Below, in pieces: positions 1 to 7,847 of a stretch of DNA of 32,679 nucleotides (position 1 is its first letter; every line of letters starts with the position of its first letter). A program made the translations under genes and the position numbers. The DNA is from Bacteroidales bacterium. GTDB lineage: Bacteria; Bacteroidota; Bacteroidia; Bacteroidales; 4484-276. The notes below the pieces were generated by a model. That model ran no database searches. It was given only the letters and a program-made list of their open reading frames with translations, and was not told where the DNA came from. The stretch is taken from positions 1 through 32,679 of the forward strand of contig JAIOZV010000019.1 of NCBI GenBank assembly GCA_021740425.1, in the 5' to 3' direction.

Positions 1-678
1 GACATCACTTGGTTCAAGTAGTTTAAAATCATACTCATTTTCAGGGTCAATATATTCGGGATGAAACTGGGGAACCGGATGACTTTCAGGAAAAGAAGCA
101 TTGATATCTGTAAGAAATTCATTGTCGATCACATCATTTACAGGTTCCAGATATAGCGGCGTTCCTGATGCATCCCATGGGCCCATCGGTTGAAAAACAC
201 TGTTTGTGGCTTTGAATGGAATGGGTGAGCTTTTGAATTGGTTTTTTTGGGTACCGCCGAGGGTAAACCTTACTTTGCCATCCACAATGTGAACTTCCAC
301 TTCGCTGGGGAATCCAAGATAGCGTGTAGCTACAATAATTTTTTCATAATAGTCGGGAATAGGATGAATCCGTTGAAACATGCCGTTGGCATCAGTATTT
401 CCCGAAGCCATAAGTTGGCCTTCATTTGCGTTCCAATCAGAATAAATGTCAATTCTTACATTTTTGATGGCTTGGTTCTGATTGTTCAAAGCCGTGATTA
501 TGATTTCAACCTCATCAGAAGTGTTGAAGTCGAACTGATCCGGAATTGCAAGTTCGGTAATGTCACGATTTTCATAATCTTCCGTAACATTGCTGTCAAT
601 TTTATGACAGGAGATAGCGAAAAGCAATGTAGTTACAAGCAGGAAAAGGATGCTCTTATTAAGATTTATTTTATTCAT
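1..678 (-). CDS. LruC-type lipoprotein, N-terminal part (3' end outside window)
   Basis: Reading the minus strand from an ATG at 678 gives 226 codons with no stop before the window edge, so the C-terminus is missing. The protein opens with a lipoprotein signal peptide (hydrophobic residues about 10-20, lipobox AISC, Cys24). Residues 38-150 resemble the N-terminal region of LruC-domain proteins: an I-x-x-L-x-I-P-D-x-F-(D/N)-(F/W)-x-T segment, then a beta-sandwich-like stretch with a DANG turn at about 96-99. The complete LruC protein at 27759-30248 has a matching segment in the same place (VPIDFNWETNNEVDI), so the two look paralogous. The diagnostic GDYDFND motif would lie beyond the edge and is not seen. 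Probable cell-surface or periplasmic lipoprotein of unknown role. Confidence 0.75.
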   Translation of the reverse strand, partial: MNKINLNKSILFLLVTTLLFAISCHKIDSNVTEDYENRDITELAIPDQFDFNTSDEVEIIITALNNQNQAIKNVRIDIYSDWNANEGQLMASGNTDANGMFQRIHPIPDYYEKIIVATRYLGFPSEVEVHIVDGKVRFTLGGTQKNQFKSSPIPFKATNSVFQPMGPWDASGTPLYLEPVNDVIDNEFLTDINASFPESHPVPQFHPEYIDPENEYDFKLLEPSDV

Positions 679-1073
679 TTTTTAATAGTTTAAATTCTTT
701 GCAAAGAAAATCCAAAAGAAAGTTGTGATCAAATGAAAATTGGTAGATGGAGAAGGAAGATTCGTAGGTGTAACGATAAAGTGAAAACCTGTACCTGCGG
801 TGCAGAATTTTAATTTCCTTTACGTATTAGTTTATCCCTCCCGCCCTTGAAAATGAATCATTTCAGGATTTGTTTAATTTTTTGAGGATATTGATGGAAC
901 AGGCCGGAATCTAAATCAGAAACACACAATTCTTTATAGTTATAACTTTGGGTTTCAAACCTTAATTTGGGCTGAGTAATATAATTTTGGGGCGGCTTTT
1001 TTGTTGTTAGGTAAATCTTTTGTAATCATAAATGTTGTGGATAGGTAAAACAAATTTGAAATTCATCAAATAA
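679..1073. other. Intergenic region between divergent lipoprotein and mobA genes
   Basis: No supported gene is visible in about 395 bp. The stretch is AT-rich. It must carry promoters for the minus-strand lipoprotein and the plus-strand Mob gene; two TAnnTTTG boxes lie on the plus strand at 943-950 and 982-989. I see no recognisable riboswitch and no terminator hairpin. Confidence 0.6.
982..989 (+). promoter_or_regulatory. Candidate -7 box (TAATTTTG) for the mobA-like gene
   Basis: TAATTTTG matches the Bacteroidota sigma-ABfr -7 consensus TAnnTTTG and lies about 85 bp before the ATG at 1074. There is no good TTTG at the usual 19-bp spacing, so support is partial. TAACTTTG at 943-950 is an alternative. 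Confidence 0.35.
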
Positions 1074-2222
1074 ATGGAAAAGGAAAAGGTCACAGGAATC
1101 GTACTTGCTGGTGGAAAAAGCCGTAGAATGGGTTCGGAAAAGGGAATGGTTTTATTTCGCGGAAAACCCATGATTGAATATGCCGTTGAAGCATTGGCGA
1201 AGGTTTGCGACCAGATTCTTATCAGTGCCAATTCATCTGTTTATCATTATCTTGGGTTGGAAATTGTGAAAGATGAGATTCCTGATTCCGGACCTATGGG
1301 GGGTATTTATTCGTGTTTAAAAAAATCAAAAAATGAAGTGAATTTTGTTTTGTCCTGTGATATGCCTCTAATTTCAGGCAATGTAATTTCGCACATCCTT
1401 AAGCAAATTGATGGCTCTGAAATCGCCGTGCCCTGGAACGGAGAAACCCATTATGAACCTTTGTGTGCTGCTTACAAAACAGGTTTGCTTCGTGAATTTG
1501 AACTTTTTATCCAGTCAGGAAACTTCAAAATTATTGATCTGATCGAAAAAGTTAATACAAAAAAAATCACCACAGGATTTCAGGGTTTATTAAAAGCAGA
1601 GTATTTTTCAAACATAAATTCGATGAAAGATTTGGAAACCCTCGTGCAAAAGGAATCCACGGAAAAGTTGGAATATATCCCTAATTTGCTTATGATTGCG
1701 GGTACAGGAAGAAATGTGGGAAAAACAAGTTTTGCCTGTCAATTGATTGCTGCTTTTTCAAAAGATCATGAAGTTGTGGGCATCAAAATTTCACCACATA
1801 TTCACGAGCAGGCTGATGGTCAAAAAGTCATTGCCGGAAATAACTCATATCAGATCATCGAGGAAACCAATCCTGATTCGGCCAAGGACAGCAGCAGGAT
1901 GCTTTTGGCAGGGGCATCAAGGGTGTATTTTTTGCAAACCATCGACAAAAATATCAGGGAACCTTTCGGTGAGTTGCTTGCGCTGATACCAAAAAATCAA
2001 CCTGTTGTTTGCGAATCGGGAGCCTTGTTGAATTATGCAAGACCCGGTGTTTTTATTGTGATCAAAAGAAGTGGTGGAAGCGCCATCAAGGAAGGTATCG
2101 ACAAGCTGGCCTATGCTCCGGACGGTTGGGTGCAATTTAACGGGGAGGATTTTGATACAGGAGTTGAGGCATTTGCTTTTTCAGACGAAGGCTGGAAAAA
2201 AATCAAATCCCCAAATCCCTGA
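1074..2222 (+). CDS. mobA: MobA-MobB-like fusion: molybdenum cofactor guanylyltransferase with P-loop domain
   Basis: The N-terminal domain (about 1-190) is a MobA nucleotidyltransferase, which moves GMP from GTP to molybdopterin. It has the LAGGKSRRMG signature at 11-20, with K23 next in the loop, a CDMP metal-binding motif at 95-98, and the family's F-x-N-x-N-x-x-x-D element at 178-186. The C-terminal domain (about 200-382) begins with a Walker A, GTGRNVGKT at 210-218, and contains an LLAGASRV segment, consistent with the MobB family, which binds GTP and assists MobA. At 382 residues the protein is about the sum of separate MobA and MobB. Start at 1074 is the only sensible ATG. Its 3' end overlaps the convergent kinase gene by 20 bp. 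No molybdoenzyme is present in the window. MobA assignment is firm; MobB identity is by motif and length only. Confidence 0.85.
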   Translation: MEKEKVTGIVLAGGKSRRMGSEKGMVLFRGKPMIEYAVEALAKVCDQILISANSSVYHYLGLEIVKDEIPDSGPMGGIYSCLKKSKNEVNFVLSCDMPLISGNVISHILKQIDGSEIAVPWNGETHYEPLCAAYKTGLLREFELFIQSGNFKIIDLIEKVNTKKITTGFQGLLKAEYFSNINSMKDLETLVQKESTEKLEYIPNLLMIAGTGRNVGKTSFACQLIAAFSKDHEVVGIKISPHIHEQADGQKVIAGNNSYQIIEETNPDSAKDSSRMLLAGASRVYFLQTIDKNIREPFGELLALIPKNQPVVCESGALLNYARPGVFIVIKRSGGSAIKEGIDKLAYAPDGWVQFNGEDFDTGVEAFAFSDEGWKKIKSPNP

Positions 2223-2760
2223 TCACTTTTGCTACCTGATCAAACAATTCGCCGATGGTGCCACTGTTGTCGAACACATAATCAGCCATTTCGATACATT
2301 TTTGCAGGTTTTGCTTGTTGGGATCATCGGTAGTCATTTCACGTTTTTCGTTGGATATAAAAGTTTCGTAATCTACCTGATCGGTTTCTGAAGCCCGGGT
2401 TTTTATTCGTTCAAAACGAATCTGGGGATCACAATCAACGGCAAACAAATTAAAATTTTCTTTACTTCGCAGGCTCAGAACTTCGCCGGGAGTTCTAATG
2501 CTTTCGATTACACAGTTCTGCCCTGATTTTACGGCTTCTTCGTAGAGGCAGTCAACAATATACGAGGGAGAATTTTTGGCACGAAGTTCATTGGCCACAT
2601 CGGTCATGCTATCGCGGTCAACCTTTTGCCCGCGTTTAAGAATTTCGTCAATAAGGAAACCCCGCACTGAATAATGCCTGAAATTTTTCTTTTCCTTCAG
2701 GAAATCTACTATTGAGCCTTTGCCTGCTCCTATTGTTCCGGTGATTCCGATAATTATCAT
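2203..2760 (-). CDS. P-loop nucleotide kinase-like protein (dephospho-CoA kinase / UPF0200 type)
   Basis: A 185-residue P-loop protein. Walker A is GTIGAGKG at residues 8-15, right at the N-terminus as in small nucleoside or nucleotide kinases. A DSMTDVANELR element and a later VIESIRTPGEV stretch recall the archaeal UPF0200/COG0237-like group rather than true CoaE, whose loop is normally G-G-I-G-S-G-K-S. The second half has an RFERIKTR basic segment that could be the LID or phosphate-binding region. The substrate is unknown. It lies 50 bp downstream of the LOG gene on the same strand, so the two are probably co-transcribed, which hints at nucleotide metabolism. Its last codons overlap the mobA stop. 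Confidence 0.65.
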   Translation of the reverse strand: MIIIGITGTIGAGKGSIVDFLKEKKNFRHYSVRGFLIDEILKRGQKVDRDSMTDVANELRAKNSPSYIVDCLYEEAVKSGQNCVIESIRTPGEVLSLRSKENFNLFAVDCDPQIRFERIKTRASETDQVDYETFISNEKREMTTDDPNKQNLQKCIEMADYVFDNSGTIGELFDQVAKVIRDLGI

Positions 2761-2810
2761 ATTTTTCGATTTGGTAATTTTTTCATCTGTTTAAGAATGG
2801 CAACTTTATT

Positions 2811-3401
2811 TCAAATCAAATCAACTTTAAGCCTGTCGATCCATTTATCCGCCTTTGCGGGTTGATGAGCCATTAATTTATTGAGCAGGGCGTTTTCGTC
2901 ATCCTCCACAATCAGGTTGCTGAAATGTTCCTGTCTCACAAATTTTTCATGAATGGCATGGCGGATAAAAGCTATCATTTGATCAAAATACCCATCAATA
3001 TTAAAAAGTCCGGTGGGTTTGCTTATTACATCGAGCTGGTTCCATGTCATGATTTCGAACATTTCATCGATGGTTCCAAATCCGCCGGGCATGGCCACAA
3101 AAGCATCAGACAGCTCAGCCATCAAAGCTTTACGTTCGTGCATGGTTTCAACAACATGGAGTTTTGTTAAGCCTGTATGCACAATTTCTTTTTCGGCGAT
3201 AAATCCCGGCATCACGCCCGTTACCGATCCGCCTTCATTTAAAGCGGCATCTGCAATTTCGCGCATCAATCCTATGTTGCCGCCACCGTAAACCAACATC
3301 AGATTTTGTTCGGCGATGCATTTCCCAAAAGCACGTGCCTTTTCAGCATAATATGGTTTTCGGCCAACACTCGAACCACAAAAAACACAAATAGATTTCA
3401 T
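2811..3401 (-). CDS. LOG-family protein (TIGR00730 type), putative nucleoside 5'-monophosphate phosphoribohydrolase
   Basis: A 196-residue Rossmann-fold protein of the LYSINE DECARBOXYLASE-like/LOG family, which hydrolyses N-glycosidic bonds of nucleoside monophosphates, including cytokinin ribotides. Visible hallmarks are the start MKSICVFCGSS, GGGNIGLM at 39-46, catalytic-site R90-K91 and PGGFGTIDE at 105-113. The reading frame extends 7 codons further upstream to a TTG at 3422, but the ATG at 3401 gives the usual N-terminus and is preferred. It heads an operon with the downstream P-loop kinase (50-bp gap). The biological substrate in bacteria without cytokinin signalling is unclear; old annotations as lysine decarboxylase are wrong. 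Confidence 0.85.
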   Translation of the reverse strand: MKSICVFCGSSVGRKPYYAEKARAFGKCIAEQNLMLVYGGGNIGLMREIADAALNEGGSVTGVMPGFIAEKEIVHTGLTKLHVVETMHERKALMAELSDAFVAMPGGFGTIDEMFEIMTWNQLDVISKPTGLFNIDGYFDQMIAFIRHAIHEKFVRQEHFSNLIVEDDENALLNKLMAHQPAKADKWIDRLKVDLI

Positions 3402-3514
3402 TGTTACAGCATTTGGCGGCAAAAGTAATTGATTTCCGTGATGGGTATTGGCTTTATCAAACCTTAATGAAATTAGAGGGTTAATTATTTCAAATAGAAA
3501 GTAAAATCTTTTGA

Positions 3515-5608
3515 ATGATATTTTTCATACTTTTATTCCCTGTATTATCAGATTCAATGAAAAATTTAATTAACAAAATCAATACCTTTTCACTGCAATT
3601 CAATGCTTTCGCCGGGCATTGGGCGGGGGGCAAGGTGCCTGACGAGCTAATTGCCCTGAAAGACTTGCTTGCCGGGATTAACCAGGATGCCAATGCCATA
3701 ATCAACAAGCAAAGTGGCGGCACTGAGAATTTTGACAGCCTGATTGATTTATTGAACGAAATCGTTTTTGAAGTGGATATCAATGGCAATTTTACTTTCA
3801 TGAACGATTATGGTATCCAAAAACTTGAACTCAATAAAGCGGAGTTGCAACAGGGTCGTTTGAATATGTCGGCCGTAGTTCATCCACATGATGTAGAAAA
3901 GGCAAGGGCAAGTATTTTAAATAATCGGTTTGGGAAAAGAACCAGTGGCATCGAATATCGTTTGGTCACTGCATCGGGCAAGGAAATTATTGTGCAAATA
4001 TTCAATAGTCCCATTGTTGTTAATAATGTAATGATGGGCTTAAGAGGATTGGCCGTCGATATCAGCAACAGGAAAAAAATAGAAACCGATCTGCACAATA
4101 GTGTTGAAAAATATAAAGGGATATTCAACAACTCGCCACTTGCCATTGGATATTATACCAGGAACGGGATACTGACCGATTGTAATGAAAAATTTGCCAT
4201 GATGCTTGGAAGCTCGAGGGAGGTACTTCAGGGATTTAATATTTTCAGGGATCTGAAAAACGAAGGCATACTTACAGCCATGAGAGATTCGCTTGAAAAA
4301 GGGACAGGAACTTTTGAGGGAGTTTATCAGGCAGTGCTTACCCAGCGTAAAGCACCGGCCAGAGTTCTTTTTCAGGGGATCAGGGATGAAAATGGAAATA
4401 TATTTGGGGGCGTTGCTCTTGCTGAGGATATTTCGCAACGTGTGCAAGCAGAAAATGCACTGAAAGCCAGTGAAGCTAAATTCAGAGCCCTTGTCGAAAA
4501 TATTGGAGAAGGTGCCGGTATAACCGACGTCAATAACACTTTTTTGTTTTCAAACCCAATGGCAAATAAAATTTTTGGTGTTGAAAATGAAGGCTTGACA
4601 GGAAGGTCGCTGATTGATTTTATGACAAAAGGGGAATTTGAACGCGTCATCATCGAAACAAATAAAAGAAAGAAAGGGCTCAAATCATCCTACGAAATCG
4701 AAATTGTAAGACCCGATGGCCAAACCCGCGATTTGTTGGTTACCGCCACCCCAAACGATAATGAGAAAGGAGAATACATCAGCACCCTGGGTATTTTTAG
4801 AGACATCACCGAAAGAAAAAAGATTGAGCGTGACCTTAAAAATGCCCACAAAACATTGCTGATTAATAACAGGGAATTGAAACTTGCAAAAGAAAAAGCT
4901 GAAGAATCCGACAGGCTAAAATCTGCATTCCTGGCTACAATGAACCATGAATTGCGCACCCCCCTTAATCATATTATCGGCCTTTCGGAATTGATCGACA
5001 GTAGCATGCCATCCGGGGAGATTGAGGATTTTGCCGGACAAATTAACCAGAGCGGAATAAACCTCCTGTCATTGATTAATGATATTTTTCAAACCATCGA
5101 ACTCGAAATGGGTGATGCAAAGCCCTTGTATTTAAAGCTTGATCTGAAGGAATTCTTTTCAAAAGTTCTGAAGGATGCCATACAGCACCGCGCAAATCTT
5201 AAGAAAACTCACATCAACATATTTTTTGATTTGCCCCCTTTAAACACAGAACCCTATTTTACCACAGATAAATCCATGCTCAAAAAGGTTTTTGACAATT
5301 TAATTCATAATGCCATTAAATTCACAAATGATGGAGAAATCAGGTTTGGAATTATAAATGCAGATTCATCTCAATTTACATTTTTTGTAAAAGATACAGG
5401 CATTGGTATTCCCCATGAAAAACAACAGCTTATTTTTGAACGATTCCGGCAGGTAGATGAGCGACTGAAACGCGAATATGGAGGCACCGGGCTGGGATTG
5501 TATTACAGCAAAAAGATTGTGGAATTGCTGAATGGAAAAATTTGGTTTGATTCTGTTGAAGGGATCGGATCAACATTTTTCTTTTCTTTGTCGTCCACTG
5601 AGTTTTAG
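3515..5608 (+). CDS. Orphan soluble hybrid-less histidine kinase with three PAS domains
   Basis: A 697-residue sensor kinase. After about 70 helical residues come PAS1 (about 75-190), PAS2 (about 195-312) and PAS3 (about 318-438), each ending in the D-I-x-x-R-K/R pattern that closes a PAC motif (VDISNRKK, EDISQRV, RDITERKK). A coiled linker (about 440-468) leads to HisKA with phospho-acceptor H478 in NHELRTPLN, then HATPase_c with N box around N595/N599, G1 DTGIG at 627-631, F box FERFRQ and G2 GGTGLGL at 656-662. There is no receiver domain, signal peptide or clear membrane segment, so it should sense a cytoplasmic signal through the PAS domains. No response regulator is adjacent. An alternative ATG at 3557 (MKNLINK) would drop a hydrophobic stub too short to span a membrane; the choice is uncertain. 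Confidence 0.9.
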   Translation: MIFFILLFPVLSDSMKNLINKINTFSLQFNAFAGHWAGGKVPDELIALKDLLAGINQDANAIINKQSGGTENFDSLIDLLNEIVFEVDINGNFTFMNDYGIQKLELNKAELQQGRLNMSAVVHPHDVEKARASILNNRFGKRTSGIEYRLVTASGKEIIVQIFNSPIVVNNVMMGLRGLAVDISNRKKIETDLHNSVEKYKGIFNNSPLAIGYYTRNGILTDCNEKFAMMLGSSREVLQGFNIFRDLKNEGILTAMRDSLEKGTGTFEGVYQAVLTQRKAPARVLFQGIRDENGNIFGGVALAEDISQRVQAENALKASEAKFRALVENIGEGAGITDVNNTFLFSNPMANKIFGVENEGLTGRSLIDFMTKGEFERVIIETNKRKKGLKSSYEIEIVRPDGQTRDLLVTATPNDNEKGEYISTLGIFRDITERKKIERDLKNAHKTLLINNRELKLAKEKAEESDRLKSAFLATMNHELRTPLNHIIGLSELIDSSMPSGEIEDFAGQINQSGINLLSLINDIFQTIELEMGDAKPLYLKLDLKEFFSKVLKDAIQHRANLKKTHINIFFDLPPLNTEPYFTTDKSMLKKVFDNLIHNAIKFTNDGEIRFGIINADSSQFTFFVKDTGIGIPHEKQQLIFERFRQVDERLKREYGGTGLGLYYSKKIVELLNGKIWFDSVEGIGSTFFFSLSSTEF

Positions 5609-5723
5609 CAAATTTTTTTAAATCTGTAAAACCCCCGGCTGCAACCCTTCAAACTTTTTTCTGACTTTATTTCAAGTAATTGTTTTATAATAAATCAAAA
5701 TTTACAATTTAAAATTTAAGCTT

Positions 5724-6170
5724 ATGAAAAATGTGTTTTTGTTTTTAGTCTTTATTATTGCTGCAACCATTGGCAGTAATGCACAAGAGTACAAAGTGGT
5801 AACTACCGTTGAATCAGTTGTTCCGATGGGGCTTGGAAGGTCGAGAATCATCGAAACCACCGACAGCCTTGCCGTTGACGATTTTACCACAAACAGAACC
5901 GATGGTAAAAAAAGTAAACAAAGCGATGTAAGCCGATCAGAAGCTAAAGTTGACAAATTTAACGAAACCAAATTGCTTAACTTTTATAGTGCTGTGGGTA
6001 TAAATTTCCAGAACGTTGCCTCTAATGATGCAATGATTACATCCAAAATCAATGGGTTGATTAAAGAAGGCTGGGAGCTGAAGTTTGTATTGAGCGGCGT
6101 GGAAAGTGACGCAGGAAAAGATGACGGGACAGGTATATTTATCACCAGATTCATTTTTTACAGAGAGTAA
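5724..6170 (+). CDS. Small secreted protein, DUF4177-like
   Basis: A 148-residue protein with a signal peptide (residues 1-20, likely cleavage after SNA before QEY). The mature part starts with a YKVVTTVESV strand and ends with KINGLIKEGWELKFVLSGV, a pattern like DUF4177 proteins, where a terminal L/I-x-x-x-G-W-E-L segment follows short beta strands. The middle (about 50-80) is polar and probably disordered. It lies 115 bp after the histidine kinase with no hairpin between, so co-transcription is possible but not shown. I cannot assign a function; the DUF4177 link is by pattern only. Confidence 0.6.
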   Translation: MKNVFLFLVFIIAATIGSNAQEYKVVTTVESVVPMGLGRSRIIETTDSLAVDDFTTNRTDGKKSKQSDVSRSEAKVDKFNETKLLNFYSAVGINFQNVASNDAMITSKINGLIKEGWELKFVLSGVESDAGKDDGTGIFITRFIFYRE

Positions 6171-6494
6171 GTTTTAAATTCTTCTTTTTGTCGTTGAGAT
6201 ATTATCAAATGAGAATCCACACATGAGTCGGAAGGTGCAGCTTCGAAGGACGGAAGAGGCGCACCTATATGATTAACATTCTGAGTTTGCCGGCAAGCAC
6301 TGCTTATCACTTAAAAAAAAGAATTTGCCGTTTTCCATTTTTTAATATGATTTTGTTTTAAAATTTTAGTGAAAAAAGTTGGATTATTATTTAATTGTGG
6401 TAAATTTCGCGGAAGATGAGTCCAAAAAATCCATTACTCACAGCAACGGAAAAAAATATTCGACCTCCAATTCAACTTCTTATGGTAAATAAAA
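6171..6494. other. Intergenic region without a gene; one GC-richer hairpin
   Basis: About 320 bp with no credible reading frame. The main visible structure is a locally GC-rich patch: AGGTGC at 6233-6238 pairs with GCACCT at 6261-6266, and inside it CTTC (6241-6244) can pair with GAAG (6253-6256). No promoter or coding signal flanks it convincingly. Confidence 0.5.
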
Positions 6495-6525
6495 AAGCCC
6501 TGTAATACTTGTGATTACAGGGCTT
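6495..6525 (-). terminator. Intrinsic terminator of the tRNA unit
   Basis: Perfect 12-bp inverted repeat AAGCCCTGTAAT (6495-6506) / ATTACAGGGCTT (6514-6525) with a 7-nt loop. Read on the minus strand, the stem is followed directly by a T-run (TTTTTTATTTA). It lies 18 nt past the 3' end of tRNA-Leu, so it ends the minus-strand tRNA transcript. Confidence 0.85.
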
Positions 6526-6542
6526 GAACAACATTTAAGTTG

Positions 6543-6627
6543 TACCCGGAGCGGGACTTGAACCCGCACGACCGCAATGGTCATTGGATTTTAAGTCCAA
6601 CGTGTCTACCAATTCCACCATCCGGGC
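6543..6627 (-). tRNA. tRNA-Leu (anticodon UAA)
   Basis: On the minus strand an 85-nt class II tRNA folds with a 7-bp acceptor stem (GCCCGGA / TCCGGGT, ending in a G-U pair), a D arm containing GGTAGACAC, the anticodon stem-loop TTGGA-CTTAAAA-TCCAA giving anticodon TAA, a long variable arm (GACCATTGCGGTC region) and a T arm with GGTTCAAGTCC. The discriminator is A, as expected for leucine. CCA is not encoded. It lies 64 nt downstream of tRNA-Gly. Confidence 0.95.
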
Positions 6628-6652
6628 ATTATCATTAAGAACTTTTTATTTA

Positions 6653-6686
6653 AAATCCCGACCCGAATTCACTCGGACCGGGATTT
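6653..6686 (-). terminator. Terminator-like hairpin between the two tRNAs
   Basis: AAATCCCG (6653-6660) pairs with CGGGATTT (6679-6686). After a symmetric AC/AC internal loop, CCGA (6663-6666) pairs with TCGG (6673-6676). On the minus strand the stem is followed by TTTTAAAT, a short U-tract. It could terminate or attenuate the tRNA-Gly transcript, or act as a processing signal between the two tRNAs. Confidence 0.55.
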
Positions 6687-6691
6687 CTTTG

Positions 6692-6764
<73 letters not shown>

Positions 6765-6968
6765 GTTACCTTAACGGGCGGCAAAAATAGAATCCTTTTT
6801 CATTCTGACAAAACTTTTTCAAAAAAAATTTCAGTTTTTTTCCAAACACATATTTTCTCAGTTTACAGGCTTCCTAAAATACAACACATGCGCCATTTAA
6901 TCGATTCAAACTGTCACTTTGTATTCACAAAGCATGTATAATTCCTGCTTCGATAATTTCAAGGCCTT

Positions 6969-7703
6969 CTAAAAATTGGGCTTGATCTGATATTTGGCAT
7001 AAAATTTCTCGATATGAGCAACGGCCTCTTCGGCGGTATCCACCATCCTGAAAAGCCTCATATCTTTTTCGGCTATCATTCCCTCACCCAGCAACTGCTC
7101 TTCTATCCATTTTATTAAACCTCCCCAGTACGATTTTTTTACCAGCACAATCGGGAAGCTCACCATTTTATGGGTTTGAATAAGGGTGATGGCTTCAAAC
7201 ATTTCATCCAGGGTGCCAAAGCCACCCGGCAATACAATGTATCCCTGCGAATATTTCATAAACATTACCTTGCGGATATAGAAATAATCGAAGTTGAGCA
7301 ACTTATCGTTGTCGATAAATGGATTTGCCTTTTGCTCAAAGGGTAACTCAATATTTAGTCCTACGGATTTGCCTCCTGCAAAATGTGCTCCCTTGTTGGC
7401 GGCTTCCATAATTCCGGGGCCACCACCTGTAATAATGCCAAAACCGCTTTTGGTGAGCAGATAGGCAATTTCTTCGGCCAGGCGATAATGCTGATGCCGG
7501 TCTTTGGTTCGTGCCGATCCAAATATGGAAACACAGGGCCCGATTCTGGCCAGTTTCTCAAAACCATCCACCATCTCCGACATCACCTTAAAAACCGTCC
7601 ACGAATCATGGGATTTTATTTCGTTCCAATTTTTGGGAGACAGTGCTTTTTTGACTTGTTCATCAAGCTTTTCAATCATTGAATCCTTTTCTTCTTCGCG
7701 CAT
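6969..7703 (-). CDS. LOG-family protein, long form (TIGR00730 type)
   Basis: A 244-residue paralogue of the LOG protein at 2811-3401, with about 55 extra N-terminal residues that look helical and polar. The Rossmann core shows VSIFGSAR at about 58-65, GGGPGIMEAANKG at 93-105, the R144-K145 pair (YIRKVMF) and PGGFGTLDE at 159-167, the nucleotide-binding and catalytic signature of LOG phosphoribohydrolases. Family knowledge suggests hydrolysis of a nucleoside monophosphate to base and ribose 5-phosphate; the in vivo substrate is unknown. It lies downstream of uvrA on the same strand (144-bp gap), so it may be read from the same transcript. Start ATG at 7703 follows an A-rich leader. Confidence 0.85.
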   Translation of the reverse strand: MREEEKDSMIEKLDEQVKKALSPKNWNEIKSHDSWTVFKVMSEMVDGFEKLARIGPCVSIFGSARTKDRHQHYRLAEEIAYLLTKSGFGIITGGGPGIMEAANKGAHFAGGKSVGLNIELPFEQKANPFIDNDKLLNFDYFYIRKVMFMKYSQGYIVLPGGFGTLDEMFEAITLIQTHKMVSFPIVLVKKSYWGGLIKWIEEQLLGEGMIAEKDMRLFRMVDTAEEAVAHIEKFYAKYQIKPNF

Positions 7704-7714
7704 TTTTTTCTTTT

Positions 7715-7813
7715 TTATTGAATATTAAAACTTAAACCTTCACATCGTTTGCTTTGGTCAATTACAGGAAAAATCCCCTTGGCCATTGCCAATCCTATTT
7801 TTGTTTCCACCAT
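7715..7813 (-). CDS. Possible 32-residue small protein between uvrA and the LOG gene
   Basis: In the gap between uvrA and the LOG gene the minus strand has an ATG at 7813 and a TAA at 7715-7717, giving 32 codons. It starts MVETKIGLAMAKG and ends 11 bp before the LOG start. It has no signal peptide or recognisable motif. Spacing within a likely operon makes it conceivable as a small or leader peptide, but an ORF this short can be chance. Confidence 0.15.
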   Translation of the reverse strand: MVETKIGLAMAKGIFPVIDQSKRCEGLSFNIQ

Positions 7814-7847
7814 TTTTATGAAATCATTTTTATTCTCAGAATTGTAT

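Noticed and set aside
238..693. Plus-strand 151-codon frame at the window start
   Set aside because: It runs antisense to the minus-strand lipoprotein, which has a signal peptide, lipobox and LruC-like sequence; the plus frame has no recognisable motif.
679..1073. Molybdenum-cofactor riboswitch upstream of the mobA-like gene
   Set aside because: I could not see the conserved multi-stem core; only AT-rich sequence and -7-like boxes.
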